A DNA stretch of 64,000 nt, taken from Clostridia bacterium (lineage in GTDB: Bacteria; Bacillota; Clostridia; Lachnospirales; Bianqueaceae). Made by a program: the position numbers and the translations under genes. Below the pieces are notes generated by a model. That model saw only the letters and a program-made list of their open reading frames with translations. It had not been told where the DNA came from and ran no database searches. The first letter of the stretch is position 1. Every line of letters starts with the position of its first letter. Where the stretch lies: contig CAAFMN010000024.1 of NCBI GenBank assembly GCA_900764045.1, positions 236,420 through 300,419 of the forward strand, given 5' to 3'. Positions 1 through 6,024 of the stretch are shown in pieces.

Positions 1-2
1 AT

Positions 3-314
3 GCGGGGATGACCGGATCTTCCGCTTCTCCGGCCTTTACATATATGTATATTGAGGCCATGGCGGATGGAATCGTCGCATTGGGAGTCCCCAGGGCCCA
101 GGCTTATGAGCTGTGTGCCCAGGCGGTTTTGGGGGCAGCCAAAATGGTTTTGGAGACAGGAAAGCATCCTGGCGAGCTGAAGGATCAGGTATGCTCACCG
201 GGCGGAATGACAATACAGGGAGTAAAGAAGTTAGAAGAAAACGGCTTTCGATACGGAGTAATCGCCGCGGAGGAGGCCGCGTGGATCAAATCACAGGAAA
301 TGACAAAAAAGTGA
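3..314 (+). CDS. proC: Pyrroline-5-carboxylate reductase, C-terminal part (5' end outside window)
   Basis: This is the end of ProC, which reduces 1-pyrroline-5-carboxylate to L-proline with NAD(P)H in the cytoplasm. The reading frame is open to the left edge, so the start and the Rossmann domain lie outside the window. The visible part is the helical dimerisation domain: a GMTGSSASPAFTYMYIEAMADG segment matches the family's glycine/serine-rich helix, and SPGGMTIQGVKKLEENGFR matches the conserved C-terminal 'PGG-T' motif. It ends 9 bases before the Nudix gene and probably shares its transcript. Family assignment is firm; completeness cannot be judged. Confidence 0.9.
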   Translation, partial: AGMTGSSASPAFTYMYIEAMADGIVALGVPRAQAYELCAQAVLGAAKMVLETGKHPGELKDQVCSPGGMTIQGVKKLEENGFRYGVIAAEEAAWIKSQEMTKK

Positions 315-323
315 GGGATAGAC

Positions 324-848
324 ATGGAAGTAAAAAAGAGTGAGCTGCAGTTTGATGGTAAAATCCTGAAAGTATACAAGGATCAGGTGCTTTTGGATAA
401 TGGCATGGAAGTTACACGGGAAGTGGTGCGCCATCACGGAGCGGCGGCAGTGGTTCCGGTAACAGAGAACGGAGAAGTCATCTTGGTAAAGCAATACCGA
501 TATGCGGTGGGCCGAGAGATGCTGGAGATTCCGGCAGGCCTTCTGGAGCCGGGAGAGAAGATGGAAGAGTGCGCTGCCAGAGAGACTGAAGAGGAGACGG
601 GATTCCGTCCGCTGGAGATCACGCATCTGTTTGATTTTTATTCTTCTCCCGGGTATTGCACAGAATGCGTAGGAGTCTTCGCGGCAAAGCATCTGATGCC
701 CAGTCAGCAGCATCTGGATCCCGATGAAGATGTAGAGGTAGAGATTCTGCCGCTTGAGGAAGCCGTGGACAAAATCCGCAGCGGCGAGATCGTCGATGGA
801 AAAACAGTGGCAGCGATTATGAGTGTTTCGGCACAGTCTCTGATCTAA
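324..848 (+). CDS. Nudix hydrolase, ADP-ribose pyrophosphatase-like
   Basis: A 174-residue protein of the ADP-ribose/ADP-sugar pyrophosphatase group, which cleaves nucleoside diphosphate sugars to the monophosphate and a sugar phosphate. The complete Nudix box (G-x5-E-x7-RE-x2-EE-x-G) lies at residues 72-94, with REtEEE at 86-91 supplying the Mg ligands. The N-terminal strand pattern before it and the downstream PGYCTE segment fit the NudF/YqkG type. The start follows a GAGGGA Shine-Dalgarno site. It lies between proC and a terminator-like hairpin, so it is probably the last gene of that transcript. The exact substrate is inferred from the family. Confidence 0.88.
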   Translation: MEVKKSELQFDGKILKVYKDQVLLDNGMEVTREVVRHHGAAAVVPVTENGEVILVKQYRYAVGREMLEIPAGLLEPGEKMEECAARETEEETGFRPLEITHLFDFYSSPGYCTECVGVFAAKHLMPSQQHLDPDEDVEVEILPLEEAVDKIRSGEIVDGKTVAAIMSVSAQSLI

Positions 849-850
849 AG

Positions 851-879
851 GAATGAGGCAGGATCCCCCGGCATAAGTA
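851..879 (+). promoter_or_regulatory. Weak candidate sigma-E promoter for yqfC
   Basis: GAATGAG (851-857) and CATAAGTA (872-879), 14 bases apart, partly fit the sigma-E pattern (about kmATATT and CATACAYT; 4 of 7 and 5 of 8 positions). In Bacillus subtilis yqfC-yqfD is transcribed by sigma-E. The expected start point, near 886, is inside the hairpin loop, downstream of its 5' arm. The match is poor and the call leans on context. Confidence 0.3.
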
Positions 880-906
880 TGATTATAAAAAGCCGGGGGT
901 ATTTTT
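865..906 (+). terminator. Terminator-like hairpin overlapping the yqfC ribosome-binding site
   Basis: CCCCCGGC (865-872) pairs perfectly with GCCGGGGG (892-899) around a 19-base loop, and ATTTTTAT follows. It has the shape of an intrinsic terminator for the Nudix transcript. The yqfC start codon at 907 comes directly after it, and the only Shine-Dalgarno-like bases (GGGGG, 895-899) are inside the 3' arm, so any RNA carrying both arms would hide the yqfC site. Confidence 0.8.
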
Positions 907-1173
907 ATGTCCAGAAGAGAGCGGGTTGTACGGGCCCTGGGACTGCCGGAGGATGTGATATTGAATATTCCGCAGGCGGAAATGTCCGGAAATGGTCATT
1001 TGCATTTGGACCATTATAAGAGGATCCTGGAATTCAATGCGGAACTGGTGGTTCTGCAGACTTCTCAGGGGATCTGGAGAATCGAGGGCAAGGATCTGCA
1101 GATTCGCTTTGCCAAATCCGGAGAGTTGGATATTGAAGGAGATTTTTCCAATATACAGCCGGGAAGGAGATAA
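907..1173 (+). CDS. yqfC: Sporulation protein YqfC (YabP/YqfC family)
   Basis: An 88-residue small protein of the YabP/YqfC family, expressed in the mother cell during sporulation in Bacillus and of uncertain biochemical role. The family pattern is visible: an N-terminal basic helix ending in LGLPEDV, then alternating beta segments (LHLDHYKRILEF, LVVLQTSQGIWRIEGKDLQI) and a final LDIEGDF. The ATG at 907 is the only sensible start, because the protein aligns from its first residue and no upstream in-frame start exists. Its Shine-Dalgarno bases are buried in the preceding hairpin. yqfD follows after 2 bases, so the pair is translationally coupled. Confidence 0.85.
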   Translation: MSRRERVVRALGLPEDVILNIPQAEMSGNGHLHLDHYKRILEFNAELVVLQTSQGIWRIEGKDLQIRFAKSGELDIEGDFSNIQPGRR

Positions 1174-1175
1174 GC

Positions 1176-2243
1176 ATGAGCGGATCCGTAAAGCGGTTTA
1201 TGAGAGGGCAGACTCGGGTTCGGATTGAGGGCAGCGGTGTGCTTCGCTGCCTGAACCTTCTATTGGGAAAAGAGGCAGAAGTCCGGGGCGCCAGAAGACA
1301 GGAGAATGGACTGGAATTATGGGTCGATACGGACAAACTCGGGGAGTTGGAGCGGTGCGCGCAGAAAAGCGGCTGTAGGGTAGAGGTAGTAAGATCGGCC
1401 GGATTTCCTAAGTGGAGAAAGAGTTATGGGAATCGATATGGCTTTCTGTTAGGGATCGTATTGGCCTTCTCCGCCATGATTTTTTTGAATTGTTATATCT
1501 GGCGGATGGATATCCGGGGAAATGAAAGTATCTCCGACGCAGAGGTAGTACGTCGGTTGGAGGAATACGGACTGGGAGAGGGCGTCTGGAAGAGCGGAAA
1601 GGATCTTGAAAAAATCAAAAACGCGCTTCTTCTACGATATCCGGAGTGGGCATGGCTTTCCTTGAGCATTGAAGGGGCGACACTTGAAGTGCGTCTGGAA
1701 GAAGCGACGTCGCCGCCGGCGATACAGCAGGAAGGGAGTCCGGCAGATCTTGTAGCAGATCAGGAAGGAATTGTCTATTCAATCGTGACAAAGCGCGGAA
1801 AACCGCAGGTACGGGCCGGAGATGTAGTCCGTGCGGGAGATGTGCTGATTTCCGGTACAATGGAATTTGAAAAAGAAGACGGAACGACTGGGTATCGGTA
1901 CACGCAGGCGCAGGGAGATATATATGCGGTACGGACAGAGTATCTGCAAGCAGAGGTGTGTGAGAATTATACGGAAAAGATCTATACGGGAGACCGTGTA
2001 AGTGAACTCTGGTTATTGCATGACGATCAGGAACTCTGTCTATATCACCCCTTTCGAAACCTTGAAAACGCGGATTGCCTGGAAGAGACGCCGGGAGCCG
2101 GATTTTCGGATTTTTTGGAGAAACTGCCTATCTTTCCGCATATCAAACTCCTGCGAAGGACATATTTTTTTTATGAACCGGTCCCTCGTACTTATCGGGA
2201 GGATCAGATGAAAGTATTGTTGAATGTTTCTTTGCAGAAATAA
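1176..2243 (+). CDS. yqfD: Sporulation protein YqfD, ended by an in-frame stop
   Basis: YqfD is a sporulation membrane protein; its Clostridioides homologues, like those of Bacillus, belong to the sigma-E programme. Residues 1-75 form the soluble N-terminal region, a transmembrane helix covers about 88-109, and a long extracytoplasmic part contains a POTRA-like segment (DIRGNESISDAEVVRRLEEYG). The frame stops at a UAA (2241-2243) after 355 residues, short of the roughly 400 usual for the family. The same frame continues for 53 more codons, and that stretch resembles the missing C-terminus (see 2244-2405). The gene is therefore either nonsense-truncated, read through, or affected by a sequence error. 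Confidence 0.85.
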   Translation: MSGSVKRFMRGQTRVRIEGSGVLRCLNLLLGKEAEVRGARRQENGLELWVDTDKLGELERCAQKSGCRVEVVRSAGFPKWRKSYGNRYGFLLGIVLAFSAMIFLNCYIWRMDIRGNESISDAEVVRRLEEYGLGEGVWKSGKDLEKIKNALLLRYPEWAWLSLSIEGATLEVRLEEATSPPAIQQEGSPADLVADQEGIVYSIVTKRGKPQVRAGDVVRAGDVLISGTMEFEKEDGTTGYRYTQAQGDIYAVRTEYLQAEVCENYTEKIYTGDRVSELWLLHDDQELCLYHPFRNLENADCLEETPGAGFSDFLEKLPIFPHIKLLRRTYFFYEPVPRTYREDQMKVLLNVSLQK

Positions 2244-2405
2244 AAAGAAGCTCTTGTTAGCGCCTGCGGAGCTGAGGTCCTGGAGGAGGAGACGCGGTAC
2301 TCGGAGCAGGAACGGGGGATACGAGGTATATTGGAGGTAAAGATTCTGCAAAGGATCGGCGTATCTCGTACAATTCCGATGATTTCAGAAGAAAATCCCT
2401 CCTAA
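2244..2405 (+). pseudogene. yqfD: Detached C-terminal segment of YqfD, in frame after the UAA
   Basis: Continuing in the yqfD frame past the UAA gives KEALVSACGAEVLEEETRYS at first and RGIRGILEVKILQRIGVSR further on, ending at TAA 2403-2405. This looks like the conserved YqfD tail: a helix that leads into 'G-ei-e', then a beta strand and 'E-ig-sr'. Adding these 53 residues gives 409, the normal family length. No start codon with a ribosome-binding site was found inside it, so it is not an independent gene. Confidence 0.65.
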
Positions 2406-2419
2406 AGGCAGAAAAAATC

Positions 2420-2444
2420 CCGCAATCCTCTTTAGAAATTGCGG
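2420..2444 (-). terminator. Hairpin with U-tract on the minus strand
   Basis: CCGCAAT (2420-2426) pairs with ATTGCGG (2438-2444). Read on the minus strand, the stem is followed by GGATTTTTTC, the form of an intrinsic terminator, although no minus-strand gene ends here. It may stop antisense transcription or simply lie in the yqfD-phoH gap. Confidence 0.4.
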
Positions 2445-2459
2445 AAACTGTGATACAAT
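2431..2459 (+). promoter_or_regulatory. Candidate sigma-A promoter for phoH
   Basis: TTTAGA (2431-2436) and TACAAT (2454-2459) are separated by 17 bases, 28 bases upstream of the phoH start. The -35 box is weak (4 of 6) and the -10 box is good. It lies just after the broken end of yqfD and would let phoH-ybeY be made outside sporulation. Confidence 0.45.
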
Positions 2460-2486
2460 AGGAAAGAACCGGAGAGGAGGAAGAAA

Positions 2487-3491
2487 ATGAGCAGTGAAAG
2501 AATCGTAAAGATCCCCGGAGAATATATCAGCAATGTATTTGGTAAGTTCGATGAAAATATTCAGGCGTTGGAGCGAAAATGCAATGTGACGATCGTAAAT
2601 CGGGAGGATTCCCTGATCATCAGCGGTACGGCGGAGGATGCGGATCATGCGGAGGATGTGCTGCATAAGCTGATCGCGGTTGCGAGAAGCGGAGAAAACG
2701 TCACCTTACAGCATGTCAATTATCTGAGCAGCCTTTCGGCGGATGAGGCCAAAGAAGATGTAAAGGAGCTTCTGTCCGATGTGGTTTGTTTTACCAAGCA
2801 GGGAAAGCCCATTCGTCCCAAAACCTTAGGACAGAAGAGATATGTTGATCAGATCCGTAAACATACACTGACCTTTGGTGTCGGACCGGCCGGTACAGGA
2901 AAAACTTTCCTGGCTATGGCGATGGCCGTACAGGCTTTTAAACAGGATGAGATCAGCCGGATTATCCTGACAAGACCCGCGATTGAGGCCGGAGAAAAGC
3001 TGGGCTTTCTGCCGGGAGACTTGCAGAGTAAGATCGACCCCTATCTGCGCCCGCTCTACGATGCTCTGTATGAGATGATGGGACCGGAGTCCGTTGCCAA
3101 GAATCTGGAACGGGGTGTGATAGAGGTCGCGCCGCTTGCCTACATGAGAGGACGGACGCTGGATAATTCTTTTATCGTGCTGGATGAGGCGCAGAATACG
3201 ACGCAGGCGCAGATGAAGATGTTTTTGACACGTATTGGTTTTAATTCCAAGGTGGTTGTAACCGGAGATTTGACGCAGATTGATCTGCCGGATGGGCAAA
3301 AGTCCGGTCTGCGTCAGGCGGTGACGATTCTGCGCGACGTAGAGGATATCGGCATTACACGGCTGAATAATCAGGATGTAGTGCGGCATCCGTTGGTGCA
3401 GCGGATTGTAGAAGCCTATGAAAAAGGAGAACACCCAGAGGCCGCTAAGGGACCCTGGGATAAAAAGGATGGGAGCCGTAGAAAAGGATGA
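2487..3491 (+). CDS. phoH: PhoH-family ATPase
   Basis: A 334-residue PhoH-like P-loop ATPase, often linked by gene order to YbeY and RNA maturation. An N-terminal segment resembling a KH-type RNA-binding fold (about residues 1-70) precedes the ATPase core, with Walker A GPAGTGKT at 133-140 and Walker B VLDEAQN at 231-237. The start follows GGAGAGGAGG. The stop overlaps the ybeY start by 4 bases (ATGA). The phoH-ybeY order next to yqfC-yqfD is the standard Firmicutes arrangement. The precise biochemical role of PhoH is not settled in the literature known to me. Confidence 0.92.
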   Translation: MSSERIVKIPGEYISNVFGKFDENIQALERKCNVTIVNREDSLIISGTAEDADHAEDVLHKLIAVARSGENVTLQHVNYLSSLSADEAKEDVKELLSDVVCFTKQGKPIRPKTLGQKRYVDQIRKHTLTFGVGPAGTGKTFLAMAMAVQAFKQDEISRIILTRPAIEAGEKLGFLPGDLQSKIDPYLRPLYDALYEMMGPESVAKNLERGVIEVAPLAYMRGRTLDNSFIVLDEAQNTTQAQMKMFLTRIGFNSKVVVTGDLTQIDLPDGQKSGLRQAVTILRDVEDIGITRLNNQDVVRHPLVQRIVEAYEKGEHPEAAKGPWDKKDGSRRKG

Positions 3492-4003
3492 GTACAAAGG
3501 TTTGGATACAATGGGAGTATGAACTGCCGGAGGCGGAGAGGCCGCAGTGGGAGGAACTCTTTGAGAAAGCGGTAGATACGGTGCTGCGCTCAGAGGGGGT
3601 GAGCCTTCCGACGGAGGTCGAGCTCAATGTAGTCGGCGATGAAGAGATTCATGAACTGAACAGGGAGTATCGTAAGGTGGATCGGGCGACAGATGTTCTG
3701 TCTTTTCCGTTATGCAATCTGGTGCCGGGACAGGCGCAGGAAGGCCTTATGGAGGAAGAGACCGATCCGGAGAGCGGAAGGGTCTGCCTGGGCAACATTG
3801 TTTTGTCCTGGGACCATGTTCAGGTACAGGCCAAGGAGTACGGGCACAGCATCCGCAGAGAGGCCGCGTTTCTGGTAATTCACAGTATGCTGCATCTTTT
3901 GGGGTATGATCATATGGAAGCACAGGAAGAGCAGGAGATGATTGCAAGGCAAAAGGAAATTCTGGAGATTCTGGGGATTCCGCGGGAGGCTGAGCATGAG
4001 TAA
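3488..4003 (+). CDS. ybeY: Endoribonuclease / rRNA maturation factor YbeY
   Basis: YbeY is a single-strand-specific endoribonuclease needed for 16S rRNA 3'-end maturation and ribosome quality control. The metal-binding motif H-x3-H-x5-H is intact (H132, H136 and H142 in IHSMLHLLGYDH). The conserved ATDVLSFP segment (67-74) is present, as is the LGNIVLS strand. At 171 residues it has normal length. It overlaps phoH by 4 bases and the flippase gene by 8, which indicates coupled translation. In many Firmicutes dgkA, cdd and era follow ybeY; here a flippase gene does. Confidence 0.93.
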   Translation: MSTKVWIQWEYELPEAERPQWEELFEKAVDTVLRSEGVSLPTEVELNVVGDEEIHELNREYRKVDRATDVLSFPLCNLVPGQAQEGLMEEETDPESGRVCLGNIVLSWDHVQVQAKEYGHSIRREAAFLVIHSMLHLLGYDHMEAQEEQEMIARQKEILEILGIPREAEHE

Positions 4004-5621
4004 ATCCAGAGATCTTGTGCGCAAGGGCAGTTTTCTGGTCATGATCTCTGTCTTTATTAAGTTTATCGGGCTCATCTACCGGATTCCGCTGACCAACATG
4101 CTTGGAGACACCGGAAACGGTTATTATGGTGTGGCCTTTCAGATCTATAGTTTCTTTATCATATTATCCACGATCGGCGTTTCTGAGGCGATCTCGCGCA
4201 TGATCAGCGAACGGGTGGCGCGCAGAGAATATGCGAACGCGAGGCAGGTATTCTGGGTGGGCCTGATCTATGCTGGTTCGACCGGATTGTTATACTGTCT
4301 GATCCTCTTGTGCGGAGCGGATTTTATCGCCGGAACCATCTTTAACCGGCCGCCGGCAGTCGCCGCGGTGCGCAGCCTTGCGCCGGCAACACTGATGGTT
4401 TCGCTCTCCAGTGTATTTCGCGGAATGTATCAGGGACTGGGTGATGTCAGGCCTACAGCCTATGCGGACCTTTTGGATCAGGTGTTTCACGCGCTGTTCA
4501 GTATTCTCCTGGTCTGGATTACGATCGGGACGGCATCGGATGTCAATGCGGTGATTGACGGAGTGTACCCGGTTCTGGAGGACGCGGCGTCTCAGGCGGC
4601 TCGGGGCAGTATGTACGGTGCTCTGGGTGGACTGCTGTTCCTGATGTTTATCTTTTTGGTATTCAAGGCCAAATCCTCAATCTTTAACGCTCCGGCATCC
4701 TCTATTACAGAGAGAAAGTCCACACTATTTAAGCAGTATATCTGGTTGGTGATTCCGATCATGCTTTCGGCTACGGTTTCTAATCTGCGGGAATTGATCG
4801 ATACGGCGTTTTTCAATACGCTGATGCCGCTCAAGGGTTATACGATGGAATTTACCAATATCCAGACCGGAATGATGACCGGAAAATACAGTGTCATGAC
4901 CAATATGCCGATTGCGGCTCTGGGAACGCTGACGATTGTAATGATTCCGGGAATCGCGGGTGCGATTACCGTTAAGGACTATAAGAGCGTGCAGGAGCAT
5001 ATCAATACGCTTATGAAGCTGGTATTGACCTTAAGCTTACCGGCAGCGGTTGGTCTGTCGATTCTGGGCCAGCCTATTGTTCAGTGGCTTTTTCCAAGCG
5101 CTCAGGAGGGCGGCGAACTCTTGCAATACGGTTCATTGATCGTAATTTTTTATGCGATCTCGCAGAATGCGGCGGCAATATTGCAGGGTCTGGGCAAGAT
5201 GAAGGTTCCGGTGATCAATGCGATCAAGGGCACCTGTATCAGTACGCCGGTTCTGATCTTTTGCATTATGGTGCTGGATCTGAAGGTATACGCCATGATC
5301 GCGAGTGTTACCACCTTCTCCTTCTGCATCGCGTTCTTTAATATGCGCAGTGTCCTGAAGTACAGCCAGTGTAAGATTGATATCGCGCATCTCTTCATTC
5401 CGCCTGCGATCTGCGCCGTACTGATGGGCGTCTTCACATGGCTGATTTATCATGGAATGTATGCGCTGTATCCATCCAATACGATCGCGATTCTGCTGTC
5501 GGTTGTAGGCAGCGTGGTACTGTATTTTGTTCTGATCCTGAACAGCTCCTGGTATAGCCGGAGTGAGATCAGAGAGCTGCCGTACGGCCGCTTCCTGATC
5601 CGTCTGCGCTTCAGGAGGTAA
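3996..5621 (+). CDS. Polysaccharide/lipid flippase of the SpoVB-like MOP superfamily
   Basis: A 541-residue polytopic membrane protein with about 14 hydrophobic segments, of the oligosaccharide-lipid flippase group that includes SpoVB and MurJ-like proteins. The first segment MISVFIKFIGLIYRIPLTNM and the following LGDTGNGYYGVAFQIY are characteristic. ATG 3996 was chosen because GGGAGG lies 6 bases upstream and the family starts at 'KGSFLVM'; an earlier in-frame ATG would lie deep inside ybeY. Members move lipid-linked sugars or cell-wall/cortex precursors across the membrane. The substrate cannot be read from sequence; a role in spore cortex or envelope is inferred from its neighbours. Confidence 0.85.
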   Translation: MSKSRDLVRKGSFLVMISVFIKFIGLIYRIPLTNMLGDTGNGYYGVAFQIYSFFIILSTIGVSEAISRMISERVARREYANARQVFWVGLIYAGSTGLLYCLILLCGADFIAGTIFNRPPAVAAVRSLAPATLMVSLSSVFRGMYQGLGDVRPTAYADLLDQVFHALFSILLVWITIGTASDVNAVIDGVYPVLEDAASQAARGSMYGALGGLLFLMFIFLVFKAKSSIFNAPASSITERKSTLFKQYIWLVIPIMLSATVSNLRELIDTAFFNTLMPLKGYTMEFTNIQTGMMTGKYSVMTNMPIAALGTLTIVMIPGIAGAITVKDYKSVQEHINTLMKLVLTLSLPAAVGLSILGQPIVQWLFPSAQEGGELLQYGSLIVIFYAISQNAAAILQGLGKMKVPVINAIKGTCISTPVLIFCIMVLDLKVYAMIASVTTFSFCIAFFNMRSVLKYSQCKIDIAHLFIPPAICAVLMGVFTWLIYHGMYALYPSNTIAILLSVVGSVVLYFVLILNSSWYSRSEIRELPYGRFLIRLRFRR

Positions 5622-5973
5622 GATCCTCCAGAAGGCGGTCCAGGGCTTCCTTGTCTGCGGCGGGTATGCCCTGCTGCAGAAGCTCACGCCGAGCCGGTGA
5701 GAGGGAGGAGAGCGAGACACAGAGAGTTCGGAGTAGTTCTCCGGCAGAATCAAAGACAGCGATCCCATCCTTCCAGACACGGACGGTGTATGCGGCTGCG
5801 GCTGGAGCATCTGCAGCCTGAGCGGCCGGGGCTTCAGAGAGTTCGGCTTCTGCGGTGTCTTCTGGGGAGGACTTTGCTCCGGACCAGAGGAAAATAGCGG
5901 CGATACACAGTACGCAGGCGATTCCGGCCAGACTTGCATAGGAAAAAAGTAAGACTCTTTGCGGATTTTTCAT
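5611..5973 (-). CDS. Membrane-anchored BofC-C-terminal-like protein
   Basis: A 120-residue protein with one transmembrane helix (about residues 8-30), an alanine-rich linker, and a C-terminal domain (YTVRVWKDGIAVFDSAG onwards) that ends in a short acidic helix, RLLEDLTS. The domain resembles the BofC C-terminal type seen in many Lachnospiraceae; in Bacillus BofC is a forespore intermembrane-space protein that tunes sigma-K processing. Similarity is judged from memory and is moderate. The gene overlaps the flippase end by 11 bases tail to tail. Its start codon and ribosome-binding site sit inside a nested hairpin, and a good sigma-G-type promoter precedes it. Confidence 0.6.
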   Translation of the reverse strand: MKNPQRVLLFSYASLAGIACVLCIAAIFLWSGAKSSPEDTAEAELSEAPAAQAADAPAAAAYTVRVWKDGIAVFDSAGELLRTLCVSLSSLSPARRELLQQGIPAADKEALDRLLEDLTS

Positions 5974-6013
5974 TTTATCACCTCTTCCGGTGATAGTATC
6001 TGCAAAGAGTCTT
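5951..6013 (-). terminator. Nested hairpin: abc-f terminator that encloses the bofC-like start
   Basis: GCAAAGAGTCTT (6002-6013) and AAGACTCTTTGC (5951-5962) are perfect 12-base inverted repeats. On the minus strand the second arm is followed by ACTTTTTTCC, as in an intrinsic terminator for the ABC-F gene. Inside the 39-base loop, TATCACC and GGTGATA (5976-5982 and 5989-5995) form a second 7-base stem that holds the Shine-Dalgarno bases AGAGGTG. The start codon (5971-5973) is between the stems, and the outer 3' arm lies within codons 4-8 of the bofC-like gene. Confidence 0.75.
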
Positions 6014-6024
6014 TTCTTTATTCG
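5994..6024 (-). promoter_or_regulatory. Candidate sigma-G promoter for the BofC-like gene
   Basis: On the minus strand CGAATA (6024-6019) and GATACTA (6000-5994) lie 18 bases apart. The sigma-G consensus is about gHATR and CATnHTA with 17-18 bases between; the -35 fits fully and the -10 fits 6 of 7. The -35 overlaps the stop codon of the ABC-F gene. The expected RNA start, near 5987, is downstream of both 5' arms of the nested hairpin. Confidence 0.6.
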
